DNA of 64,000 bases from Bacillota bacterium (GCA_017889545.1 JAGFZV010000005.1:62001-126000); one strand, 5' to 3'; numbered from the stretch's first letter, positions 33,750 to 43,265 are shown. Numbers and translations: made by a program. Notes: generated from the sequence alone by a model not told the origin.

Positions 33750-36343
33750 AATTGTCCCATCTCCTGTTTGGCTTGATTATGAAGTTTGAAAAGTAAATTA
33801 AGAGCTTCTAAAGGAGTAATGGTCATGACGTCCAACTTACTTAGGTCATCCGCTAATGAATTACTAAATAAGGAAACCGGTTTGAGCGTCTGGGCGGCGT
33901 CAATTTTCGCGGGTTGCGGCTGATTCGCCGAAGTGTTTTCCAAGCTGCTGAGAAAATCTTGTGACCGTTCAATGATTTTTTTTGGTAAACCGGCTAGCTG
34001 GGCAACATGAATTCCATAGCTTTTATCGGCTCCTCCGGGAATGATACGCCGTAAAAAGACGATATCATTGCCGCGTTCTTTAACAGCAACGGAATAATTG
34101 ACAATTCCTTTTGAAATATTGGCCAATTCCGTAAGTTCATGATAATGAGTGGCAAATAGAGTTTTTGCTTTAATTTTTTCCTTTATGTATTCGATTACAG
34201 CGCGCGCGATGCTCATTCCATCAAAAGTACTTGTTCCACGGCCGATCTCGTCTAATATGATCAAACTGTTCGTTGTCGCATGTTTCAAAATATGGGCAAC
34301 TTCCGTCATTTCGACCATAAAGGTACTTTGGCCGGTTGCCAAATCATCGCTGGCTCCAACCCTGGTAAAAATTCGATCAACCGGATAAATTTTGGCTTCA
34401 CGGGCCGGAATAAAGCTGCCGGTTTGCGCAAGAAGAGTTAATAAAGCCACTTGCCGCATGTAAGTGGATTTCCCGGCCATATTAGGTCCGGTGATCACGA
34501 TAATTTCATTTTCACGGTGATCGAGCAAGGTATCATTCGGAACAAACATTTCGCGGACTAACAGTCGTTCTACCACAGGATGACGTCCATCGCGAATTAG
34601 AATCTCCCGATTATTATTATGAATTACAGGGCGACTGTAACTATAGCGGGCAGCTGCTTCAGCAAGACTGACTAAACAATCAATTTGAGCAATTTGACGT
34701 GCTGTTTGCTGAATTAGGGAAATGTTTTTCTTTACATAGTCACGGATTGTGGTAAATAGATAATACTCGATGTTTACAATTTTTTCCTGAGCACCCAAAA
34801 TTTTTGTCTCAAATTCTTTTAGTTCGGGAGTGATATACCGTTCGGCATTCGCCAATGTCTGTTTACGAACATAAGTCATTGGAGCGGATGCAATATTACT
34901 GTTGGTTATTTCAATATAATATCCGAATACCTTGTTATAACCAATTTTTAAAGACTTTATTCCAGTAGCTTCACGTTCCCTCGTTTCCATGTCTTGCACC
35001 CACTGTTTACTGTCACGAGCAATATTGCGCAATTCATCAAGTTCCAGGTCATAACCTGTTTTGATCATGCCCCCATCGCGAACTGATAAAGGCGGGTTTT
35101 CAGCAATAGCCGACTGAATTAGATTAACTGTATCGTTATGTGTTTGCAGAGACAGTCCGGTGTTGTTAAGGATGCTTGAATTGGCAGTTTGGAGAATTTG
35201 CTTGATTTCCGGCAAGGTGGATAAGGACGCATGCAATGCGATTAGATCTCGAGCGTTGGCGGTTCCAACCTCAATTCGGGTCATAATGCGTTCAAAGTCG
35301 TAAATAACTGCTAGCTTTTCCTGCAAGCATATTTTCATTGCCGGCTTTTCAATTAGCTCAGCTACAGCGTCTTGGCGATTAATAATTGTTGGAATTTTAA
35401 ACAAAGGATATTCCAGCCAATTTTTTAATAACCGACCGCCCATGGCTGTTTTTGTAAAATCAAGAACGGATAAAAGGGTTCCTTTCTTACTTCCATCCCG
35501 GATATTACGGGTTATTTCCAAATTGCGCAGCGTAGCGGTATCAATAATCAAATGATCTGCAGCATTGTATTGAGTTAAACGGTTAATGTGTGAAAGATCA
35601 CATTTCATTGTTTGGTGCAAATAGTACAAGAGACATGAAATTGCCGTCAGAGACGCGTTGCCGGGCGGTAAATCATCTGGACTGAAGTGCTGTGATGGCA
35701 ATGAGTGGATCAGGTTGAAATCATCGATCATTAAAGTAGTTTGTATGCACTGGGAAATTCGGTTGGCCAGAAACGAATTAAGAACAGGCAATTGATCTAT
35801 TTTACCTGTTAATACCAGTTCGGAAGGCATTAATCGGTAAAGATGATCGAACATTGCCTCTAAACGGGTTCCCCCATTAAAAGCCGCCCATTCACATTCT
35901 CCAGTTGAAATGTCTACAGCAACCAAATAAAGAACATCATCGTCTTCCAATAACAAAGCAAGATAATTGTTGCTGCCAGAAGGCAACAGCGCTTCAGAAA
36001 GAACGGTTCCGGGGGTAATGATCTTGGTGACTTCTCTTCGGACGATCCCTTTCGCTTGCTTTGGATCTTCTACTTGCTCGCAGATTGCCACTTTATAACC
36101 TTTTGCAATCAAACGTGCAAGATAGTTTTCCGCCGCATGGTAAGGAATGCCACACATCGGGACGCGGATGTTTTGCCCGCCTTCTCTGGAAGTCAATGTG
36201 ATTTCGAGCTCACGAGACGCCAGTTCGGCATCATCAAAAAACATTTCATAAAAATCACCGAGTCGAAAAAAAAGAATTTCGTTCGGGTGTTGTTTTTTTA
36301 TAGTGCGGTATTGATCCATCATTGGAGTGTAAGTTACAGACAT
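33746..36343 (-). CDS. mutS: DNA mismatch repair protein MutS
   Basis: 865-residue mismatch sensor. The mismatch-recognition loop FFRLGDFYEMFFDDA (Phe-x-Glu) lies near residue 35; Walker A is GPNMAGKSTYMRQ; the signature TFMVEMTEVA and DEIGRGTSTFDG follow. Starts three bases after miaB. Same operon as miaB and mutL. Confidence 0.96.
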   Translation of the reverse strand: MSVTYTPMMDQYRTIKKQHPNEILFFRLGDFYEMFFDDAELASRELEITLTSREGGQNIRVPMCGIPYHAAENYLARLIAKGYKVAICEQVEDPKQAKGIVRREVTKIITPGTVLSEALLPSGSNNYLALLLEDDDVLYLVAVDISTGECEWAAFNGGTRLEAMFDHLYRLMPSELVLTGKIDQLPVLNSFLANRISQCIQTTLMIDDFNLIHSLPSQHFSPDDLPPGNASLTAISCLLYYLHQTMKCDLSHINRLTQYNAADHLIIDTATLRNLEITRNIRDGSKKGTLLSVLDFTKTAMGGRLLKNWLEYPLFKIPTIINRQDAVAELIEKPAMKICLQEKLAVIYDFERIMTRIEVGTANARDLIALHASLSTLPEIKQILQTANSSILNNTGLSLQTHNDTVNLIQSAIAENPPLSVRDGGMIKTGYDLELDELRNIARDSKQWVQDMETREREATGIKSLKIGYNKVFGYYIEITNSNIASAPMTYVRKQTLANAERYITPELKEFETKILGAQEKIVNIEYYLFTTIRDYVKKNISLIQQTARQIAQIDCLVSLAEAAARYSYSRPVIHNNNREILIRDGRHPVVERLLVREMFVPNDTLLDHRENEIIVITGPNMAGKSTYMRQVALLTLLAQTGSFIPAREAKIYPVDRIFTRVGASDDLATGQSTFMVEMTEVAHILKHATTNSLIILDEIGRGTSTFDGMSIARAVIEYIKEKIKAKTLFATHYHELTELANISKGIVNYSVAVKERGNDIVFLRRIIPGGADKSYGIHVAQLAGLPKKIIERSQDFLSSLENTSANQPQPAKIDAAQTLKPVSLFSNSLADDLSKLDVMTITPLEALNLLFKLHNQAKQEMGQL

Positions 36344-36346
36344 AGG

Positions 36347-37690
36347 CTAACACCTCTCGCCTTTGAGAACCCATGTTTGCGCATGAGTAATGATTATGTG
36401 CGCTAAACTACCCGGTATGTCTTGACCGGTTTTCTTCCAAAGAACAATTTTGTTGGTTCTGGTTCTTCCGGTTACTGTATCTTGGTCATTTTTACTGGGT
36501 CCTTCTACTAAAACTTCCAGACAGGAACCTTCTAACTTTTTGTTGATATCCAGACTAATATCATTTTGAACGAGCATTAATCGATTTAATCGCTCTTTTT
36601 TAATTTTTTCAGGAACTTGTGCTGACATTGTTGCTGCCGGAGTTCCTGAACGAGGTGAATACAAAAAGGTGTATGAGGCATCAAAACGGATAGAATTGAC
36701 AAATTGCAGTGTTTCCTCAAAGAGTTCATCCGTTTCACCGGGAAAGCCTACAATGAGATCCGTAGTTAATGCAGAATCGGGGAAAATAGTCCGTATTTTA
36801 TGAATTAAACTACGGTATTCTTCCGTAGTATAACCGCGGTTCATGGCTTTGAGGATCGCATTGCTTCCGGATTGAACCGGCAAATGAAAATGTTCGCATA
36901 TGTGGCGACTTTCCTTTATCGCACTAAGCACCTTATCATTGATATCACGTGGATGAGAGGTCATGTAGCGGATCCGTTCAATGCCACTTTCCTTGTCAAT
37001 AACAGATAGAAGGTCAGCGAAATCAGTTGAGGAGCCGGCATCCTTGCCATACGAATTTACGTTTTGACCTAATAAAGTGACTTCTTTAAAGCCGCGCTGC
37101 GCTAATTCTTTCATTTCTTTTAAAATATCGTCTGCAGGGCGACTCTGTTCACGACCTCGTACATAAGGAACAATACAATATGTGCAAAAATTATTGCACC
37201 CATACATAATCGGTACCCAAGCCGATATTTGACCGTTTCTTGCTGCAGGAATATCCAAGGTGCTCCGTTTGACTGCATTGTCAACAGCCAGAATTTTCTC
37301 ATTGTGAGATTGTTTTTCCTGCACAAGGTCTAAAAGCTGGTTTATATTATGAGTTCCTAGAACGATGTCAACATGGGGAGCTTTTTTAAAAATAGCGGCT
37401 TGATCTTTTTGGGCCATACAGCCGGCAATCCCGATGATCAGACTGGGGTTAGCGGTCTTTAGACGTTTAAATTCACCGATCTTGCCATAAATTTTTTTTT
37501 CAGCACTTTCCCTGACGCAACAGGTATTGATTAAGATAATATCGGCTTTTTCAGGATCTTCTGTGCACAAATAGCCGGCAGCGCCTAGCTGGCCGGCAAG
37601 ACACTCTGAATCATATTGATTCATTTGACAGCCATACGAAATGATATAATAGTTTTTTTCTTTATTCCTCTGTTGGGCGCATTCGGTCAT
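36347..37690 (-). CDS. miaB: tRNA-2-methylthio-N6-dimethylallyladenosine synthase
   Basis: Radical SAM methylthiotransferase of 447 residues. The auxiliary cluster uses three cysteines in the N-terminal UPF0004 domain (YGCQMNQYDSE region), the SAM cluster is CNNFCTYC, and a TRAM domain ends the protein. It uses two SAM per reaction, releasing SAH and 5'-deoxyadenosine. First gene of the miaB-mutS-mutL operon. Confidence 0.95.
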   Translation of the reverse strand: MTECAQQRNKEKNYYIISYGCQMNQYDSECLAGQLGAAGYLCTEDPEKADIILINTCCVRESAEKKIYGKIGEFKRLKTANPSLIIGIAGCMAQKDQAAIFKKAPHVDIVLGTHNINQLLDLVQEKQSHNEKILAVDNAVKRSTLDIPAARNGQISAWVPIMYGCNNFCTYCIVPYVRGREQSRPADDILKEMKELAQRGFKEVTLLGQNVNSYGKDAGSSTDFADLLSVIDKESGIERIRYMTSHPRDINDKVLSAIKESRHICEHFHLPVQSGSNAILKAMNRGYTTEEYRSLIHKIRTIFPDSALTTDLIVGFPGETDELFEETLQFVNSIRFDASYTFLYSPRSGTPAATMSAQVPEKIKKERLNRLMLVQNDISLDINKKLEGSCLEVLVEGPSKNDQDTVTGRTRTNKIVLWKKTGQDIPGSLAHIIITHAQTWVLKGERC

Positions 37691-37775
37691 TATTTTTGAG
37701 CACTCCTCTTTATGATAACGTTACATTTTCTATTGTTAGCATCAATCCGCTTGGAGCTTGCATTTAACCTATTTA

Positions 37776-37804
37776 ATTATATCCTACATTGTTCGGTTAA
37801 ACAA
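37776..37804 (-). promoter_or_regulatory. Promoter of miaB-mutS-mutL
   Basis: On the - strand TTGTTT (37804-37799), 17-base spacer, TATAAT (37781-37776), about 85 bases before the miaB ATG. The -35 box touches the terminator of the previous unit. Confidence 0.55.
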
Positions 37805-37841
37805 TAACAGGAGCCCTGATACGAGCCGGGCTCCTGTTATT
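37803..37841 (-). terminator. Terminator after TauE gene pair
   Basis: AATAACAGGAGCCC pairs with GGGCTCCTGTTATT over a 14-base stem, followed on the - strand by GTTTAA. Confidence 0.75.
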
Positions 37842-37917
37842 GGTGGTTTTATCGTTTTCACGTCCTAAAGACCCTGTCCTTTTGAGTCGGGAATTACAGT
37901 CTGTAATTCGAAGTAAA

Positions 37918-38286
37918 TTATTTCTTTGTTTTTGCAAAAATCATTTTTATCCCGGTGAAAATGATAAAAATACCAAAAATTTCCTGCAAATATTTTGCTG
38001 GTACCATCTGTACAAAATTAGAACTAATCAGCGTGCCGGATATGGCCCCAAGAGCTAAGTAAAAGGCTGCTTGATAATTGATAAGTTTTTCTTTATGAAG
38101 ATGATATGCGCCTGATAATGCTGTCGGGATAATAACTAAAAGTGAAATTCCCTGTGCTGTATGTTGTGTCAAACCCAGGATAAAAACCATAACAGGAACG
38201 AGAACAATTCCGCCGCCAACTCCCAACAATCCGCTTAAAACCCCGGCGCAAAGGCCGCTGAATAATGTCAATATTATCATTATCAT
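37918..38286 (-). CDS. TauE/SafE half-length membrane protein (second gene)
   Basis: A 122-residue protein with about four helices and the TauE/SafE motif GVLSGLLGVGGGIVLVPVM. Normal TauE/SafE exporters have two such repeats in about 250 residues; here each gene carries one. It overlaps the preceding half gene by four bases. Together they could form a heteromeric sulfite/organosulfonate or other anion carrier. Substrate unknown. Confidence 0.82.
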   Translation of the reverse strand: MIMIILTLFSGLCAGVLSGLLGVGGGIVLVPVMVFILGLTQHTAQGISLLVIIPTALSGAYHLHKEKLINYQAAFYLALGAISGTLISSNFVQMVPAKYLQEIFGIFIIFTGIKMIFAKTKK

Positions 38287-38639
38287 AGACTTATCATCCT
38301 TATTCCAACTAATACAAGCAAAACTCCGAACATGCGTTTTAATTGAGCTGCAGGGATTTTTTTCATTGTTTTTGCGCCAATGGCGGCCCCAATGATACTG
38401 CCGATCGCCAAGTTCATTGCAACTGACATGTCAAGTTGCCCGTGAAATCCATAAATGATACTGCTCGCGATTGCTGTTGGCACAATGACTGCAAGTGAAG
38501 TGGCATGTGCTTGGTGTTGGCTTAAATTAAAATAGGATATCATAATAGGAACCATGATAATGCCCCCGCCAACTCCTAGAAGACCGCTTAATATGCCGGC
38601 GAAAAAACCGCCGATTGTCAGTTTGCTCTTTTTACCCAT
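38283..38639 (-). CDS. TauE/SafE half-length membrane protein (first gene)
   Basis: A 118-residue protein with GILSGLLGVGGGIIMVPIM and three further helices (HATSLAVIVPTAIASS, MNLAIGSIIGAAIGA, MFGVLLVLVGIRM). Sequence pairs well with the second half gene, so the two are internal repeats encoded separately. Complete as a half: start ATG with GGAGAAATAA and stop in frame, no sign of a frameshift joining them, because both have their own start. Confidence 0.82.
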   Translation of the reverse strand: MGKKSKLTIGGFFAGILSGLLGVGGGIIMVPIMISYFNLSQHQAHATSLAVIVPTAIASSIIYGFHGQLDMSVAMNLAIGSIIGAAIGAKTMKKIPAAQLKRMFGVLLVLVGIRMISL

Positions 38640-38721
38640 TTTATTTCTCCTTGCATTTGCCGTTTGATGTGTGGTTATTACCAGAAATTTCTATGTTGTT
38701 TTTGATCAATGTGTAGAAAAG

Positions 38722-39546
38722 TTATTCGATGCTCAAACGTTTTACTTCAATATTTACTTCTTTTACAGTCATTCCGGTCATATACTCGACCATATTTTTG
38801 ATCCGCTCTTGAGCATGGTGAAGAACCTCCCATAATGAAACTCCATATTTTATAGTTACATCCAGAGATATCGAAATTCCTTTTTCTGCGTCGTTTGAAT
38901 TTTTAATAACAATTTGCGCAGTTTTCGTTAATAAAGGATCTTCTGTTGCAACTAAGTTCACAATTGTAGCAATAGCAGAATCAGACATCAATAATTTACC
39001 ATAATAGCTAAAGATTGGACGGATAATAGATTTTTCTCCTAATCTTCGGCGTTTGGTTTGTGGTTTTTTAAAAAATATTTCCAAAGGATCAATGAGGTAG
39101 CCAGAAAAATGAGGCTTTAGTTCAACGGTAGGTACCGGGATAACATGCTTGCCGTCTTTTAATCGACTGTCTCTGGCTTTCGCTATTTCAGCTTTCGTCG
39201 CAATATCTTCAATGTGAATAAATTGAGACACAGGCGGTAAGTTGAGTGTAGCGACGATTTTCCTGACCATATTTTCAGATGTGCCGAGTATAAGGATTTT
39301 ATCTGGGTGAACTTCTTCAATCACTTTTTGTACTTCTTCTGCATGTTCAGGTTCCATGAAAATGGCTCTACGCACAGCCTTAATTTTACTCGGTTCTTTT
39401 TTTGCTGAATGGCCGGCGATGATTTTACTGTCTTTAATTAGAAGACCATCATCAATGATTGTGTCGATATTATGTTCATGCGCAACAACAAGAGCTCGAT
39501 GGCTTTTGCCTGTACCGCTCGGGCCTACAAATGCGATGACTTCCAC
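38722..39546 (-). CDS. P-loop NTPase fused to Asp23/Gls24-like domain
   Basis: A 274-residue protein with two parts. Residues 1-135 are a P-loop domain (IAFVGPSGTGKSHRALVVA; IDDGLLI as candidate second motif). Residues from about 175 form an Asp23/Gls24-like domain (KLLMSDSAIATIVNLVATED, then VSLWEVLHHAQERIK). Gls24 proteins are usually standalone envelope-stress proteins, so this is an unusual fusion. GTG 39546 with AAGGAGG is the supported start. The neighbour upstream is a PHP phosphoesterase. Function unknown. Confidence 0.75.
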   Translation of the reverse strand: MEVIAFVGPSGTGKSHRALVVAHEHNIDTIIDDGLLIKDSKIIAGHSAKKEPSKIKAVRRAIFMEPEHAEEVQKVIEEVHPDKILILGTSENMVRKIVATLNLPPVSQFIHIEDIATKAEIAKARDSRLKDGKHVIPVPTVELKPHFSGYLIDPLEIFFKKPQTKRRRLGEKSIIRPIFSYYGKLLMSDSAIATIVNLVATEDPLLTKTAQIVIKNSNDAEKGISISLDVTIKYGVSLWEVLHHAQERIKNMVEYMTGMTVKEVNIEVKRLSIE

Positions 39547-39570
39547 GAGCTCATTCCTCCTTAGCACCCA

Positions 39571-40422
39571 TTAAAAACAACCACCTCTTCCAATCATGGA
39601 CAAGCGCTGTAAATTCAAAACCAATTCGTCAGGGATGGTGAATATTCCCAATTTCTCAGGAAAACGGTCAGGCGTAGCATGAAAATCAGACCCGCCGGTA
39701 ATTGCCAAATGATATTTTTCAGCGAGGTTTAAATATTCTTTTGTTTGGGATTTTGTATGTGACGGGTGATATACTTCAAGACCTTGAACACCGGAGTGAA
39801 TCATATCGAGCACTACTGAGTCATCGGCAATCAGGCCTGGATGGGCTAACACCGGGATACCGTTGGCTTGGTGAATTAAAGTGATGATTTGTGCAACGGA
39901 AAGTTTATAATGAGGTACATAACCAGGCCGATTTTGTTCCAGCAAGACGTCGAATACGGAACTGATAGAAGGAAAATAGTTTTTTTCGACTAAAACTCTG
40001 GCTATATGCGGTCTGCCGATGGTTGATTTTTCACCGGCAACTGCAAGAACTTCATCATAGTGAATATCATAGCCTAACGCGGCAACTTTTAAAACCATTT
40101 TTCTGGCCCGGTCACGACGGTTCACATGCAGAACCTGCAATTGTTTTCGTAAAATAGGGTTTTTTATATCAATGTAATAACCGAGAATATGGATTTCTCG
40201 TTGGGGCATATCCGTACTGAATTCAATGCCGGGGATTACAGTCAAACCGTGATAGTCTTTGTTATCGCCCTGATAAATGGCTTGAATCCCGTCTATTGTA
40301 TCATGATCCGTAATTGCGATGTGGGAAAGACCGGCTTGTATGGCCATGTCCACAATCATCTGGGGAGCCAACATGCCATCAGAGGCATCAGTATGAATAT
40401 GCAGATCAGATGCCATGTACAT
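39571..40422 (-). CDS. PHP-domain phosphoesterase (RNase AM/YciV-like)
   Basis: 283-residue PHP enzyme with DLHIHTDASDG, AITDHDTIDG, GIEFSTD, VLAHPG and GGSDFHA, the complete metal set. E. coli YciV (RNase AM) is a 5'-3' exonuclease and 3',5'-bisphosphate nucleotidase of this type; that identity is inferred. ATG 40422 or 40416. Overlaps pepA by 17 bases and precedes the P-loop fusion gene by 24 bases. Confidence 0.85.
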   Translation of the reverse strand: MYMASDLHIHTDASDGMLAPQMIVDMAIQAGLSHIAITDHDTIDGIQAIYQGDNKDYHGLTVIPGIEFSTDMPQREIHILGYYIDIKNPILRKQLQVLHVNRRDRARKMVLKVAALGYDIHYDEVLAVAGEKSTIGRPHIARVLVEKNYFPSISSVFDVLLEQNRPGYVPHYKLSVAQIITLIHQANGIPVLAHPGLIADDSVVLDMIHSGVQGLEVYHPSHTKSQTKEYLNLAEKYHLAITGGSDFHATPDRFPEKLGIFTIPDELVLNLQRLSMIGRGGCF

Positions 40423-41923
40423 GCGCCAACCTTTGGATGAGTTCTACCAAAGTACGAACTCCGACGCCCGATGCGCCCTTAACGTTATATCCGTTTTCTT
40501 TATCCGAATTTGCAGTTCCTGCAATATCAATATGAAGCCATGGAGTATTAGCAGCAAAATGTGCAATGAATAAACCTGCAGTAATTGTGCCAGCCGGTCG
40601 GCCGCCCGTGTTTTTTAGATCAGCAATATCACTTTTAATTTGTTCCTTATATTCTTCAAAAAGTGGTAATCGCCACATCTTTTCTCCCGTCGACAAAGAT
40701 GCAGATTTTAGCATCTCCCACCATGCTTCATTATTGGTCAATACTCCGGATGCTACATTGCCAAGTGCGGTAATACAAGCGCCGGTTAATGTAGCGACAT
40801 CAATAATTCGGGTAACTCCAAGTTTTATTGCATGATTCACAGCATCTGCCAAAATAAGTCGTCCTTCGGCATCTGTGCTGATGATTTCAATTGTACTGCC
40901 TTTTTGGGATGAAATTACATCACCAGGCTTGAGTGCATTTCCGGAGGGCATATTTTCTGTACAAGGGATCACAGCGATTACGTTGGTTTTCGGACGAAGT
41001 TGACCGATTGCTTCCATTGCTCCCAGTACAGCAGCACCGCCCGCCATATCATCTTTCATTTCGCACATGTTTTCAGAAGGTTTGATTGATATTCCTCCGC
41101 TGTCAAACGTAATGCCCTTACCAATCAATGCGGTAAGTTCCGAACTATCGGGATCTCCTTTGTAAGTAAGAATAATCATTTTTGGGGGCTCGCTGCTTCC
41201 CCTGGCTACGGCTAACAATGCATGCATTTGTTCAGCCTTCATTTGGTCTTGATCAAGAATTTGACTGTCAAAATGATATTGAGCGGCGAGGTGCTCAGCA
41301 TACTGTGCCATTCGTGACGGGGTCATATACTGAGGCGGATGATTTACTAGATTCCGGGTATTATTTACCGCGTTAGCGATTATTACCGCTTTATTTGCGC
41401 TTTGCAGCAATGTTTCATGTTGCAGAGCATCAGAATAGGCAAAGTAAATCGTAGTGAGAGAAACAAGTTTCTGCGGTTCTGTTTTGTAGTAATTGAATTC
41501 GTATGTTCCTAAGATGGTTCCTTCTATCACTGCTTGTACGATTTTTTCCAGTCGGAATTCGCTATTGATCTTTTCAAAAGAAAAAAATAATGGCATGGCG
41601 GAATGATAATGTAAGTCGACGATTTTACGCATGACAATAGCACTTAATGAACGAATTTTATCGAGAGTAAGTTCTTTTGCTTTTCCTGAACCAGCAAGAA
41701 GCACCACTTGAGGAGTCATCTTGCCTAAGGTATAAAGAGGCAATAGATGACCAAAACTCGAACAATCAGGAGCTCTTTTAATTATGCTGCTGACATGACC
41801 GTTCAGTAATTCATCAATTTCCGAAAAAAACGGGTGTAGTATGGTTTCATCTTCAAAAATGGGTAAAATAAGAACATCACAAGGGATGGTCAAACAGGAA
41901 TCTTGTGTAAATGTAATTTGCAC
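40406..41923 (-). CDS. pepA: Leucyl aminopeptidase (M17)
   Basis: 505-residue cytosolic zinc/manganese aminopeptidase. The catalytic region has GKGITFDSGGISIKPS, MKDDMAGGAAVLGAM and the signature TDAEGRLILADA (usually NTDAEGRL, here STDAEGRL). Start GTG 41923 with GGAAGTG. Own promoter upstream. Confidence 0.94.
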   Translation of the reverse strand: MQITFTQDSCLTIPCDVLILPIFEDETILHPFFSEIDELLNGHVSSIIKRAPDCSSFGHLLPLYTLGKMTPQVVLLAGSGKAKELTLDKIRSLSAIVMRKIVDLHYHSAMPLFFSFEKINSEFRLEKIVQAVIEGTILGTYEFNYYKTEPQKLVSLTTIYFAYSDALQHETLLQSANKAVIIANAVNNTRNLVNHPPQYMTPSRMAQYAEHLAAQYHFDSQILDQDQMKAEQMHALLAVARGSSEPPKMIILTYKGDPDSSELTALIGKGITFDSGGISIKPSENMCEMKDDMAGGAAVLGAMEAIGQLRPKTNVIAVIPCTENMPSGNALKPGDVISSQKGSTIEIISTDAEGRLILADAVNHAIKLGVTRIIDVATLTGACITALGNVASGVLTNNEAWWEMLKSASLSTGEKMWRLPLFEEYKEQIKSDIADLKNTGGRPAGTITAGLFIAHFAANTPWLHIDIAGTANSDKENGYNVKGASGVGVRTLVELIQRLAHVHGI

Positions 41924-42021
41924 GATTTCACTTCCAATCTTATCACTGTCGGTTGGTAAATTTTCTCCTTACAGCAGATGAAGTGATCACTTACCTGCAA
42001 CAAGGCTTAGTTTATAGTAAC

Positions 42022-42051
42022 ATTATATCTGAAAACTTTCTGCATAAACAA
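42022..42051 (-). promoter_or_regulatory. Promoter of the pepA unit
   Basis: On the - strand TTGTTT (42051-42046), 18-base spacer, TATAAT (42027-42022), directly after the spoVS terminator. Confidence 0.55.
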
Positions 42052-42052
42052 G

Positions 42053-42086
42053 AAAAACCTGTTCATTGATATAAACAGGTTTTTTT
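42053..42086. terminator. Terminator after spoVS
   Basis: AAAAACCTGTT (42053-42063) pairs with AACAGGTTTTTTT (42074-42086); T tracts are present on both strands. Confidence 0.85.
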
Positions 42087-42101
42087 CTCATGCTTTATTG
42101 G

Positions 42102-42362
42102 CTAACGAGGCTCAACGATCAGTTTGATGGCCGTTCGTTCTTCCCCATCAATCATTATGTCAGTAAAAGCAGGGATACAGATTAAATCTACTCCATGAGG
42201 GGCTACAAAACCTCTGGCAATTGCAACCGCTTTTACGGCTTGATTGAGCGCTCCTGCTCCAATCGCTTGCATTTCGGCGTTGCCGCGTTCTCTTAAAACT
42301 CCCGCTAACGCACCTGCTACAGAATTAGGATTAGATTTTGCTGATACTTTTAACACATCCAT
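42102..42362 (-). CDS. spoVS: Stage V sporulation protein S
   Basis: 86-residue protein, MDVLKVSAKSNPNSVAGALAG and AMQAIGAGALNQAVKAVAIARG (consensus shown in outline), the complete SpoVS/Alba-like fold. It is needed for spore coat and core maturation in Bacillus. Start ATG with AAAGGAGGG. It has a sigma-H-like promoter of its own and marks the organism as likely spore-forming. Confidence 0.95.
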   Translation of the reverse strand: MDVLKVSAKSNPNSVAGALAGVLRERGNAEMQAIGAGALNQAVKAVAIARGFVAPHGVDLICIPAFTDIMIDGEERTAIKLIVEPR

Positions 42363-42423
42363 AACGACTAGTACCCTCCTTTATTTCAATTAAGCTGGAA
42401 TTACACCTGCTATGTAAGTACTA

Positions 42424-42450
42424 ATTCGTTATTCACCAGATAATTCCTTT
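42424..42450 (-). promoter_or_regulatory. Sigma-H-type promoter upstream of spoVS
   Basis: On the - strand AAAGGAATT (42450-42442), 11-base spacer, AACGAAT (42430-42424). This is a full match to the sigma-H consensus RnAGGAwWW-N11/12-RnnGAAT. It lies 62 bases before the spoVS ATG. spoVS is sigma-H dependent in Bacillus subtilis. Confidence 0.65.
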
Positions 42451-42482
42451 TTTGTAATCAAAGAAAATAAAACAATTTGCAA

Positions 42483-43265
42483 TTATGCATTTATTTGCTC
42501 ATTTATACGTAAAATACTTGTACCTTTTTTGGAGAACTCATCGATATCAATAAGTAATGCATTAAAGATATTGGGACCATGAGCCAAAGAAAATTTCACC
42601 GGCAAACCGGTAACGAATTTTTGAATGACAAGGTCTTTATCCACGCCTAAAATGGAATTCCAGGGGCCAACCATCCCCACGTCAGTAATGTATGCTGTAC
42701 CGGCAGGTAATAGACGTTCATCCGCCGTTTGAATGTGGGTGTGAGTACCTGCCAGACAAGAAATTTTCCCGTCGAGATGCCATGCTAAGGCCATTTTTTC
42801 CGAAGTTGCTTCTGCATGAAAATCAATGATAAATGCGTCGGCTTGATCGCGAAGATGTTCTAAAAGGGTATCAATGGTTCGAAATGGACAGTCAACGGGA
42901 GGCATAAAAGTTCGACCTGCTAAATTTATGATGGCCAAAGTAATCCCATTCATTTTAAATAAATGATGGCCCTGGCCTGGTGTCCCAGGTGGATAATTAG
43001 CGGGGCGGATCAGTCGATCTGCAGAATCAATAAAAGAAAAAATTTCCTTTTTATCCCACACATGGTTTCCGCTAGTGATCACGTCAATCCCTATTGATAA
43101 CAAATCAGAATAAATGGGCTCCGTAATTCCAGTTCCACCGGCTGCATTTTCTCCGTTGGCAATGACTACGTCGATTTTATAACGTTTCTTTAACAGGGGA
43201 ATAAAATGACCGGCCGTCTGTCGGCCAGCTCGGCCGCAAATATCGCCGATCATTAATATTTTCAA
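42483..43265 (-). CDS. ymdB: TIGR00282 family metallophosphoesterase YmdB
   Basis: 260-residue metallophosphoesterase with GDICGRAGR, NGENAAGG, GNHVWDKKE, DFHAEATSEK and GTHTHIQTADE. It hydrolyses 2',3'-cyclic nucleotides in related bacteria and controls gene expression; often next to rny, though here three other genes intervene. ATG start with GGAGG. Confidence 0.93.
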   Translation of the reverse strand: MKILMIGDICGRAGRQTAGHFIPLLKKRYKIDVVIANGENAAGGTGITEPIYSDLLSIGIDVITSGNHVWDKKEIFSFIDSADRLIRPANYPPGTPGQGHHLFKMNGITLAIINLAGRTFMPPVDCPFRTIDTLLEHLRDQADAFIIDFHAEATSEKMALAWHLDGKISCLAGTHTHIQTADERLLPAGTAYITDVGMVGPWNSILGVDKDLVIQKFVTGLPVKFSLAHGPNIFNALLIDIDEFSKKGTSILRINEQINA

